Below, piece after piece: positions 21,301-33,300 of a DNA stretch of 37,504 bases. The DNA lies in NCBI GenBank assembly GCA_000934455.1, contig KN885091.1, forward strand, positions 4,222-41,725. Direction: 5' to 3'. The DNA is from Apostichopus parvimensis (Eukaryota > Echinodermata > Holothuroidea > Aspidochirotida > Stichopodidae). Position 1 is the first letter of the stretch; each line of letters begins with the position of its first letter. Both the position numbers and the translations under genes were made by a program. The notes under the pieces were generated by a model. The model did no database searches. It was not told where the DNA came from and worked only from the letters and a program-made list of their open reading frames with translations.

Positions 21301-24300
21301 ATGTGGAAGCATCGATTGTTAAAAAATGTCGAAGCATTCGAAGCAATCTTTGACATTGAGTATGGTTTACAGAAATGATGGCAATTCAAACTTAATAAGT
21401 TTCTCACTACAACAGACCCTTTTGAGCAAATATGTCAACAAACAACCAGCAACAAATAATGGCTACTGTAGATTTAATCACCTTGACTACAATGGAACAT
21501 ATTGAATTTTGTTAGAGGTTTATAACCTTGATGCTAAATTAGATCAAAAGTGCTTTCCCAACCCTGAAAAGTCATAAAAGACGCCTTGAGAGGCCTATGA
21601 GAATCTATGGTTAAATATATGTACTTACTGTTTGCACAATACTTCCCGTCATAACCTTCTTTACAGATGCATAAATAACTATCTCCACTTGGAACACAGG
21701 TGGCTCCATTTTCACAATTATGGCGATCACATACGTTAACAGTTTCTGGCAAAAAAATAAACTTAAAAAATGGTTAAGGATCAAGATATAAGTCATATTT
21801 TCTTACATTATAACGAACAGAAGGCAATGCAAGTAATATATTCCAGTCTCACTGAAATAGAGTTTACGTGATGTTACTAAAGTAGTAATATTGTTAACAA
21901 CTGTAGCTACAATAACGTCAGTGTCATACTTGTTGCTACTCAACCCACGTTAAACAGCATCCCCAACCCTCCTCGCACCCCCATGTTGCACATAACTTGT
22001 CTCTGTGTTCAATGTGTGGTTCAAACTATGGTCACTATGATCAGGAAACAATTTACTTCCTGGAAGAAAGCTAGGCCACAAAATAGACACATGTCTATTA
22101 AAGTAGCAAAGGTGACCTTGTCAGATAAAGAATCTATTTATCACGTTAACCATGGGCCTGTATAACCTTTCCAACGACTTGATTCACAGACTTTCTGGGA
22201 ACTTGTCAATTTAGGAAAAGGCATTTTATCTCTTTAGTAACCAGTCACACTGGACTATTGACCATCTAATTCTCTCGTTAAACAAAATTGTGTTCTCTTC
22301 CTTTTTTTTTCGATAAAATTCATGGTTACTAATGTTTCACTAAAGAGTTAACAAATTGTCAACACTTGGACGTACGTAGGCAGGATGTGGGTACATACAG
22401 ATATAACCGAAAGTCACCTCGCCCATTGATTGGAATAGGGGAACCAACAATCAAACCAAGGTGTTTTACACAGGAGCACACTTACAATCAAAACAAGGTG
22501 TTTTACACAAGAGCATACTTACAAACCAAGGTGTTTTACACAAAAGCATACTTACAATCAAACCAAGGTGTTTTACACAAGAGCATACTTACAAACCAAG
22601 GTGTTTTACACAAAAGCATACTTACAATCAAACCAAGGTGTTTTACACAAGAGCACACTTACATTCAAACCAAAGTGTTTTACACAAGAGCATACTTACA
22701 ATCAAACCAAGGTGTTTTACACAGGAGCATACTTACAAACCAAGGTGTTTTACACAAGAGTATACTTACAATCAAACCAAGGTGTTTTACACAGGAGCAT
22801 ACTTACAAACCAAGGTGTTTAACACAGGAGCATACTTACAATCAAACCAAGGTGTTTTACACAAGAGCATACTTACAAACCAAGGTGTTTTACACAGGAG
22901 CATACTTACCGATTCTGCATGTAGGTCCAGAGTAACCGTCTGCACACTCACATACAAATGAATCTGTAAATTCCAGACATGTCCCTGAATTATCACAAGT
23001 GTTGTCGCTACAGTAGAAATCCCCTAATTAGATAATCGTAGAAAAGAGAAGGTTGAAGCAAATTTGCAGACAGCAAATGCAACAAGCTTAAAAGCAATGG
23101 GAAGCCTAACATAGAAGGCTTCCAAACAGAAGATTGAAGTCACAGATTGAATGTTTAAGGTCTGCTAAATTAAAAATAATAATAATTCAAAGAAAACTCA
23201 CCATAAAAATTCTGGCAGTTCTCCAAATTTTCTAAAAGTTTCAAATTGTAATAAACTTCCATGATTTTCAAAACTTTGATATAAGATGACTTGAATAAAC
23301 GAGACTAAGTAAACTACTGCGTAAACTACTGCGTAAAATACGGTGTAAACTAATTTACAGTGTGAGTTAACTTTGAGAGACAAAACAGCTGTATAGAAAT
23401 AAACCAACGGTGTGTACTCACTGGATTGACAAGATTTACCCTTATAACCGTCATTACAAATGCATTGGTAATCAGCGTGTAAATCGATACAGGAGCCACT
23501 ATTCCTACACGGGTTGTTTACACATTCGTTAGAATCTGAAAGAAAATAAACAAAGAACCTCTATGGAAACTGCAGGGAGTAAAAACAAAAGAGTGGGCAG
23601 TTCCAATCGAGAAAGAAAACAAAAGTAAAAGATCTTCCATTTACCTTTGTATTTGATAAAATAGCGTCCTCTCTTAAAATTAGGCTGTGGCACTATTCCT
23701 CAGAATGCAAAAACTTCACCTGAAGCTTCTTACTATAACATCTTATGATGGGAATTATTATAATTCTCTGTATTCTTATTAAAGGCAATTTGATTTTGTT
23801 TTGTTTTGTTTGCATTGTAAGATAAAGTCTGACACAGAAATAAATTTATATGGTTACAGAGCTTTGAAATTTAACAATATTCTAATGGGGTATAATAGTA
23901 CAAATTCAATATAATAACTGTTGCAGTATTAAGGTTCTATTCCCCCCTCCCTCCCCAAAAATGCCTCCCACCCCTTTCCTTCCCCTGCCAAACAATTAGA
24001 CTCAGCAGAACTCACTTATCTGACAGTATTTACCCTCCCAGCCGAGAGTGCAAACACACTGGAAGGAGGCGAGACCATCCACACATGTACCTCCATTGTA
24101 GCAAGGGGAGCTGGCACAGTCGTTGACATCTGAAAAGCAAAAGGAAGAGATGTTAAAACACGCACAAGATGATAACAAAATATATCTTGCTGGAACACAT
24201 CATAGTTCAATATATTACACTCTTACACATAAGAGTATAAGTAAGGTGAAATCAAACACTTTGTTATTGTCAGTAAATGTCTCGACTTCGTCAATACTAC

Positions 24301-27300
24301 AACTTTGTTCTTTAACAATTAGTTATTCAGAATAATACTTTTTCCCTACATACTTGGAGAAATAATATTGTTCATTCTTATGACAGCAAAATCCAATTAA
24401 GATATATACTGCTAGGGCATTGCTTGCATTTGGTTGCAACATCCAGACAGTTATATCTATAAAAAATATTTTCAAAAATAAGATTTCACTTAGTTAACAA
24501 AGACACACTCCTAGAGTTTTCTTCCTCAGATGAACAATATTTAGTACATAATAATTCAATAGGGATCTCAAAATTTTCCTCACCGCCCCCCCCCCCCCCC
24601 CACCCAGAAAAAGGACATAATTTGTTAATCAAAAAGGAAATGAAAATAGTACCAAAACTGAAACCAGGTGACTGCAACACATTGCTATGAGATCAGAACA
24701 AGGCTTTTTCACTCACTTTCATGGCAATAGACACCCACGTAACCGGTATGACAACTGCATTTAAAATCGCCGTCTTCATTCAGACTGATACATTTGCCGT
24801 GAGGACCACAGACGGAGGAGGGCTTGATGATAAATCCACCCTGGGAATGATTGAGAGGTACCCTAACGGTACAGCTGTCCAGCACTGTAAGAGGAAGACA
24901 GATATTAAAAAAATAAAAAAAACCGTAAAAATGTATGTACGATCATACTAGAACAAATGGCTTATTGATTAGCTAAGAGGGTGGAATTTAAAAGGTAAAG
25001 AGAAGGAAGTATCTTTTTTTTTACAAAATGTAGTTTTTCGATGAGTTACCAAAAGGGTTAAAATCCAACAAAAGGATGCAACATGCTTGAACAAAGTTGG
25101 TAAGGATGTTAGCAGGTTTATGTATTTTTCCATTCATTCATTCATTCATTCATTCATTCATTCATTCATTCATTCATTCATTCATTCATTCAATCATTCA
25201 TTCATTCCTTGACTCTTTCATTCATTCATTGACTCATTAATTCATTCATTCATTCATTGACTCACTCACTCATTGTCCATTCATCCATCCATTTGTTTAT
25301 TCATTGACTCTTTCATTCATTCATTGACTCATTAATTTATTCATTCATTGACTCACTGACTCATTGTCCATTCATCCATCCATCCATTTGTTCATTCATT
25401 GACTCTTTTTCATACATTAATTCATTCATTCATTGACTTCATTCATTGACTCCCTCATTCATTCATTCATTCCGTTGTCCATTCATCCATCCATTTGTTC
25501 ATTCATTGACTCTTTCATTAATTCATTGACTCTTTCATTCATTCACTCATTAATTCATTCATTCATTGACTCACTCATTCATTCATTGAACTCATTAATT
25601 AATTCAGTCATTCATTCATTGAATCCTTCATTAATTCATTCATTGACTCATTCATTTTTTCATTAAATCATACCTAATGTTACTTTGCCATCTTACATGT
25701 ATGATCTACCATCCTTCCATTCACTAAATCTTTCTTGACATAGAGACTCAAACATTTTCTAAAACACTATAAAAAAAAATTATAAATATTAAATCTTGCT
25801 GGCTACAAAGGACATCTTCATAAAACCACATGTATTTGGTCAAACTGCTTCCTGTCCATCCTCCGCTACCCTCCAACCCAAATACAAAGAGAAAACATAA
25901 GAGACAAATAAAAGGGGATATTAATCTCATACCTTCACATGGTTGTTTAGAGCAGGTAGTCTTTACAGATGAGCAGTTCCTATCATCAAATCCTTCTCGA
26001 CAGGCACAGAAGTAGTCCCCGTATAGGTTGAAGCAGGATGCGCCATTCTGACACGGGTTGGGGTCACAGAGATCATCGTCCAACTGAAGAGTTAAAAAAA
26101 CATCACATTATATTGGGGTTCCCAAAGTTTTCCTTCAAAACTTCCAAAAAAAAAGCTATAAAAACTTTGATTATAATCATCTCTTTGTATTATCTAAGAT
26201 ACAATACTTATTTATTTATCAGAGGATGTATTTCCCCCTGTTGTTCTTGTTAGGTGGTGCATGCTGGTTGCAGTTTTCGAAACAGAAAAATGTGGGACAA
26301 TTTCTTTTCATTGTTGAAATCTTTACAAAATAATTTATTCCAAATTTTTCAAGGAACATAAAGTGCTAGACATTTTCTACTTTGAAAATCACCCTCTTCA
26401 AGCAGCCATATAAAATGGTAACAATGAAAACACATCTGAGCACAGAATGGCTTGTTAGTAATTTTTCATACCACTGTCAGTCGCAGAAGGCTCTCAAACA
26501 CAGTAGAAGAAAACATGAAAGAAGCAGCTGCATGAAACTTACTTCCTAATAAGGACTTGTCCTAATTCAAGGTGATTTTACTTTGCTGTTAGATCTTTAT
26601 TTTGAGACAGCTCTTACAATTATTTACCTGGCAATTATTCCCCGTAAAGCCCTGGCGACAGATACACTCGTAACCATCGACTCTATCCACGCACTGGCCT
26701 TTGTGCATGCACGGTTCGCTCTCACATTCATTGATGTTCAGTTCGCATTCCACGCCCATGAATCCTGGCTTACACACGCAGACGAAAGAATTGATCAAAT
26801 CCTTCAAAGAAAAGGGAGGGGAAAAAAAGAAAAGAAATATCTTCACATTTGTCTCTCCAAGCAGCAGTATAAATTACAATGCAGTGATTGTTGCCATTAG
26901 CATGAAGTCAAATTTGGGATGGATGTCTGATTGGAGTCTGTGACATTACTGCTATAAAGTCTCTTGTGCAAATATCCTTGTAAATTCTTGCTGTGACTGT
27001 GAAGTCTGGGGGAGAGAGGGGGAGAAGTAGAAGGTTGGGGTGCTTTGCAGTAACTTACTGGGAGTAGTTTTCAATTTCCTAACAGTTGTTTTATACTGAA
27101 TAATCTGACAATTTGAAAAAACTGACATTCATAAAAGTTTAAGCTCTTACAGTTTAGAGTAAAAACCAAACTTACTAGGCAGGTTGCACCATTCAGACAA
27201 TGACCAGCACAGTCATTTGCATCTATCAGATGAAAAGAAAAGAGACAGAAAACAAAATATGACAAACATCATAAAAACCACATCAAGTAACAGTGTTGGG

Positions 27301-30300
27301 GTTACTATTCTGTCTTATAGATTCTCAACCACCAAATCAACTTATGCCACATATGAGTCATGTCATGTTACAGGATTCTGTGGGCAAAATTCCAGTATTT
27401 TCACATTAAGCCCCACCCACTTATTAATATGCATTAGTCTACACTATGAAAAACAAGAGAAACAAAGTATCTTATTTGGCCCCACCCCTTATGAAATATT
27501 TGCCAAAACCAAAATGGCACTGATGGTGATGTGGTGTACCAATATATATACCTATCTCAAATATGAAGTCAACAGAAGATACAGTTATGGGAATAACTGC
27601 AAATTTTAAGTTTCCACTTTATGTCCTATATGACCACGATGGACCTCTTAATACCCATCAAATTTCCACACCATGCATTTCCATTGCCATCGTTGCTATG
27701 GTTACCAATCGACCACTAATATGTTGCTACAGCCATCTGAATAAAATATCTCATCCCTTTGTACATTACATGTATCAGGATCAGATAATAAAGACAATGG
27801 ACTGATACACGAAGCATGTGATGACTATAAAGACTTACTGCGGTCACAGTTTTTCCCAGTCCATCCTGGCTGACAGTCACACAGGTAATCTCCGACCAAG
27901 TTACGGCAACGGAATGCATGGACGCAGGGCTGTCCCATGCATTCATCTGCATCTGTGGTCAACCGAAGAAGGAAAGGGTCAGAGGTCACATTTGTCAAAG
28001 GATTGATATCCCTGCAATACAACATTTTCTGTACAACTGTAGTAACTGTTATCCAAACCTAGAGAGGCACTGAAGCAAATGGTCTCTTACACAACTATTA
28101 ACTAATAACTGATAATTTTATGTACTAAATGATTCAAAGAGGTAGTTTCAGACACTTTTTAGGGTCTTTACAACAAAAAATGAAAGATTCACCAAAAAAT
28201 TCTGAAAAATTAAAAGAAATTGCAGATGTATAATTTTTTTTTTTAATTGGGGAACATCTCTCACATTAGTTTACAAAAGTTACAAAATATAAAACCATTT
28301 TCTTACTAATTTCTCAAAGGGGAGAGGGATACATCCTCCCAGAATACCCCTTCCTCCAACAAAAACATCTTCCTTGTTGGGGGGGGGGTTGATATGATGA
28401 GGAATGTGAAAATTGGGATCACCAAGCAAAAAGGTTTGACTACCAAGAGAATTTTACCCTTGTAAAATCATAGACAGCAAATACACCACCAAATATGGCT
28501 TACTGCCTAGACGGTGTTGTGAATTGTCATAATATACATATGGAGAATTAAAACATGTCAGGTTAAGTGATATGGAAAACAGTGTCTGTATTAAATGAGA
28601 AAGCAAGGCATTGGGACTTTTTCTTGCCTATCCTCACATCTCTTCTCCCCCCCCCACCCCCCACCCCTTTCCCTTCTTCACAAGAAATGTCTATTAATGA
28701 AAATCTATATCTAAGCAAGAGTCATGAGATACACAATCAGGCAGTTATTTTATCACGCTTAAGCAACCTCCAATGTGGCAGAAGTACTGTACGTAAGGAC
28801 TCATGGATTACAACTTACACGTCGGGTGGCTTCAACTTCCACATTTTAACTCAAATTTGGAATCTTCAATTTAGAAAGTCATTCCAGATGGGAAAACTGT
28901 AGATTGCACTTGGATGAAAACTCACCTTACTATGACCCGACCGAGAATCGAACCCAAAACCTACCGGTTGCTAAGCCTCATTGCTTCAAATGTCACCGCC
29001 TTTACAACACTTTTCTATTAGCTTAATGTTTGGTTCTCCCTCCCTCCCGACCAAACCACCCCCCCTCCATCCTTTCTTATTAAAATTCTATAAAAAAATA
29101 TACTTGTATTTGAAATTTTACATGTTACTACATATATTAACCCTGCAACATGTATCACAGAAACATTAATTTTACAACAACAGTCCTGTTTTTTTTTTTT
29201 ATTACGTCTCGTGAGAATGATTTATAGCACTTTAAACCATTATTAAAAATTGATTTTTCTTCTTTTGCTGCAAAAGCAAGTAACAACATAATGTAACAAC
29301 ATAACACAAGAAATTGCCCTAACTGTAGGCCTAAAGCTGACAATTTGCCAATAGCAGTAGAGTGAAACATTGATTATTGGCTCACTGTTCAAACAATATT
29401 AATATTACAAACACTTCCAAGAAACTAATTAAAAATGAGTCATGTAAGCAGATCTTTGCATCTATCAAAGACTATAAAGACACATCTTAATCACCATATC
29501 TTCTAACTGATGCCTTTAAAAATTAGCCTTTGGAGCTTTCAACAGCTTCACACTATATTGTTAAGAGTATTCTTTCCAGAGTTTGAATTCATAACACACA
29601 CACAGTACATAATTTTTTAACCAACAAGCTCTCCCTTTTGTCTGATTGCCGTGTGAGACGGCTAGGAGAAGCTAAGATAATTAACTCGCGCAGACAAATC
29701 AATCTTATTTTGAAAAGGGTGGATATCTCTCCTTATTTACTTCGTGGAACGGATCAATGAAAACGACAATGCTACACCTGTTGCTATGGTTACCATCGCG
29801 GTTAATGTTTGCCAAAATTAGTTATTTCCCAAACTATATGACTCCCTGTGGTCGTTTCAAGGTGCTTAGCTCTATAGCCTATAATTCCCCGGATACTTTT
29901 ATTGCAGGTAGGCAGCAAAATTGAAATTCTATACGGATTTTAGGGGATGATAAAAACCCTGTTGTATAACATATTATTCTGGTATACAACATTAACAAAA
30001 TCGATTTCTGTTCATGCAGTTTACAATTCATTCTATTCTTACCACAAACAAAGCATTTATGTATCGGGCATTAAGGCAATATTCACCAACACATTATGAA
30101 CGCACTATAAGTCTGAAAGGACTCAAAACTGTAGCTGGAGAATATTGTATCTCTGCTGAGTTGGAAAATGAAAACGAGCACTTCATACTATCTGAACAAA
30201 CTCCAGTTGAATTAAAGCATCAGATGGTGGTTCTATTCTGATTCCAGAATCACGTGAATGGGGGTGGGGTGAGGGGGTGGGGTGGGGGGGGGTGAATATT

Positions 30301-33300
30301 CTGTATCAAGTACAGGAACATGCTCTGTAGTTCAATGGTATTGAAAAATGAGAATAAACAGAGAGGAGGGCTTTTACCTTCATTTACCAAAATGTTACTT
30401 TTTGTTTGGTACAGACTAGAGAATGCACAAAAATGGCTACTTTCCTCAAATTACAATTACCATCAATTAAATTGGTATAAGAAGGATCTAGAGTGGAGGC
30501 TGCATTTGTAAAAGGGAAGGTGCTGTCTGATGCTTAAATGTTCACGTAATTATGTCGGCAAAATGTCGCAGAGATTTGATCCCTTCTATTTATGACCGAT
30601 GTATCATATCTTGTTGCAAAAATGAGGAATCAGCATAGAGTATAAATTATAAAGTATTTCAATGTTTTGACTAAAACAGAAATGCTGAAGTGATATAGAT
30701 CCACAAATAGTCAACATTTTGGATATTTTTCAAACATTTATTGTATCAGTTATTTCACATGGATTGAAGCGTTGAATTTTAACTTATTGCTCCATGCTGA
30801 ACAGATTGACATTTTATATTAATATCATGAGATCTGTTATGAAGACAGGTCTATTGTCATTTTGCAACTCACTCTAACTATTATTTGTAAGCAAAATGTG
30901 AAGATTTCATCAAATTTATTCACTAATCACTTTGTGTCATTTTCACTAATCACTAATCATTTTGTGTCAAAATTGCTAACATATTACTAGTATTAAGAAC
31001 ATTACATTACATGTTGACAGGAACAAAATATTTCCGTATGACTGGTATAAAGAAAACTTAAGTTATAGGAGACACAAGCCAACTATCATCTTTAGCTTAT
31101 ATTGTGAAGAACAATTCCCGCCGCAAATAGCTAAGGAATATTGCGCCCCATTTGGGAGATCCTCATTTAAAAGTGTGCCTGGGAGTTGTCATTTTTGTTT
31201 TTAAATCTGTCTCGTTATAGTACCAATAGGATTTTAATATCTTCACAGCAAAACTGTTAACAGGGATGACACTGACACCAAAGCCATCGTTATGTCTCGT
31301 TAACGGCTTCGGTATTTTACCATCGGTATTCACAAAAATCCAATTCCGTTACAGAATATAATCATTGTCATAAATTAATAAAAACATGGAGCATGTGTGG
31401 CTCGATGATGTCATATTTTAGACTTGATCAAGTCTTCAGCCTTGTGTGAAAGGAACATTATTAACTTATGATATCACCCAAATGGAAATTAGACTTTTCT
31501 TAGCTGTTTGGTGGAAGTTATTTATGACTGTTATCTCTACCACAAAAGACAAGTAATGACTGGTTGGGTTTTGCGTCTCCCTCTCTATTGCAAAACAGAT
31601 TCACACACTCAAATCATGTACATCATAAAAGTTGACCTCTATATGTGAGAGAGCTATATATATATATATATATCACCTACCAAATTGACATGTAGGTCCT
31701 TGCCACTGCTTGGTACAAAGACAGTCAAATCCACCCACTTGGTCAACACAGGTACCTTCATGCTGGCAGGGAGCACTCTCACAGTCATCCAAATCTGAAT
31801 TTTGTGAAACAAATCAACCAAAAACGGGATGAAACTGTACACTCATAAATGTGGCAGAGTTTAATATAATACAAAATACTGTATACAAACACACACCGAT
31901 TGAGAGTGGTGAATTATCTCCGTTTAGGCAATGTAGTATCTAACATCAGCTAATTCAAATGTTATTGTACAGGTGTACCAAGGTTAAAGAAGCTGGCTGT
32001 GTTATATGACAACAAGTAAACGACCAACCACCACCACCCTCCCCCCCCCCCACCTCCCTATGGTTAACTTCCTTTATATTTTGATATAGCAAAATCGCAA
32101 GAGGTTGCAAAGCACCCATACAATGTGACATTGTTGTATTTTTCAATCTAAAAGTTAGCCAACACTTTAATAAGTGTAACATAACAAGTTTTACCTAATC
32201 AATTCGCACCGAAATGCAAAGATAGGCCTACTTTAAAAAACAAAATCCATTTACTTAGTTCGATATCCATGACCCTTCTTCTTATTGTGAAATATTCAAC
32301 AAACGATCCATTTATTCACCACAAACATTTTTATCAGATGTAGAGACTAAAGAGGTCACACTTACTGTCTTCACACAATGGTCCGGTCCATCCTGAATAG
32401 CAGAGACATTTAAAACCAGCTGTAAGTTCCAGACACTGGCCACCGTGAGCACAGGGATTGGAATCACAGATCCTCTGAGCTAAAAAACCATAAGTGGAAA
32501 TGTGAGCAATGTTTTGACAGACATAAAGAGCAAATAGTTTTTTGGTTCATTTTGAATATAATCCAAATGCACTATACTTATCCAGCCCTACACTAAAAGA
32601 TAAGAAAAAAAAAAGAAATTTTTCAGCTGTCTGACATTGTCAACACTCTGGTTAGTCAGGACTCATTCAGGATCTGATAAACCAAATCAATACTTGAAAG
32701 AGCTGAAATAAAGGACAATTAAGCCACTTATTAACACAAAAAACCTCATTCAGAAACTGAAGCAGTGTGTGTGGGATATTGTGCATAGTATTCATTGGTT
32801 CATCGTTTGGTCTAATGTTGGTAGACTCTCTTCTAGCTAAGTCAGAGGGGTTACTCTATGTAATGTACCTCAAACATTTCCAAGGTATGGCAGGAAGATT
32901 TTTACAGAGCTTTATATTGTCCATTCTTAAAAGGTTATGAGGTGCAAGCATGACCGTATACTCGCACGGTAATAAATTGCTCGCCTCCTTGCAACCCTTA
33001 AAATGATATCTCCGGAAAGTTCAAGGATAGCAATTGACGTAGTTCGGACTCACCGATCTCGCAATTCTTGCCGGCGTATCCTTGAGGGCACTGACAGGTG
33101 TAGTCATTCGGAGAACTGTTAATACAGACTGCTCCGTGCATACAAGGATCCGTTCGGCCGCACTTGTCCAGATCTGAAACAAGAAACGTTGGCAATTTTG
33201 TTTAATTTGGGAGAGGTCGTGAGTCGGCAGACATCGACGACGAGCGAAATGTCAGAGTATCACTAGATGAAACAATGACGACTGTTTTTTCCTTTTGTCA

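Larger units (their letters stand above)
23024..24716 (-). other. Jagged introns from EGF10 to EGF13
   Basis: Introns 23024-23421, 23536-24015 and 24130-24716. Short GTAAACTACTGC repeats at about 23311-23345 and a 16-base poly-C run at 24586-24601. Nothing else recognised. Confidence 0.55.
26084..27838 (-). other. Jagged introns from EGF6 to EGF9
   Basis: Introns 26084-26627, 26802-27175 and 27223-27838. The last contains a possible decayed repeat (about 27300-27710) ending with the X-box-like motif. No coding sequence recognised. Confidence 0.5.
27953..31680 (-). other. Jagged 3.7-kb intron between EGF5 and EGF6
   Basis: Holds the SINE-like remnant, poly-C/G runs (28381, 28648), the X-box-like motif and a G-rich tract. 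The stretch 29630-29950 is less repetitive and could hold enhancer elements. Open frames at 30014-30241 and 30320-30511 resemble no known protein. Confidence 0.5.

Noticed and set aside
22366..22961. Long repetitive open frames (up to 189 codons) with a repeated [14 protein letters not shown] peptide
   Set aside because: They are read through the splice-donor minisatellite on the strand opposite to Jagged, in overlapping frames that all stay open because of the repeat. No gene.
25433..25666. Open frame rich in IHSF/LIHS repeats
   Set aside because: Translation of the CATT tetranucleotide array.
27184..27609. 141-codon plus-strand open frame
   Set aside because: Its start overlaps the EGF7 exon on the other strand and the rest is intronic, low-complexity and without recognisable domains.
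30014..30241. 75-codon plus-strand open frame in the large Jagged intron
   Set aside because: No family resemblance, no splice or promoter context, and length expected by chance in this much sequence.
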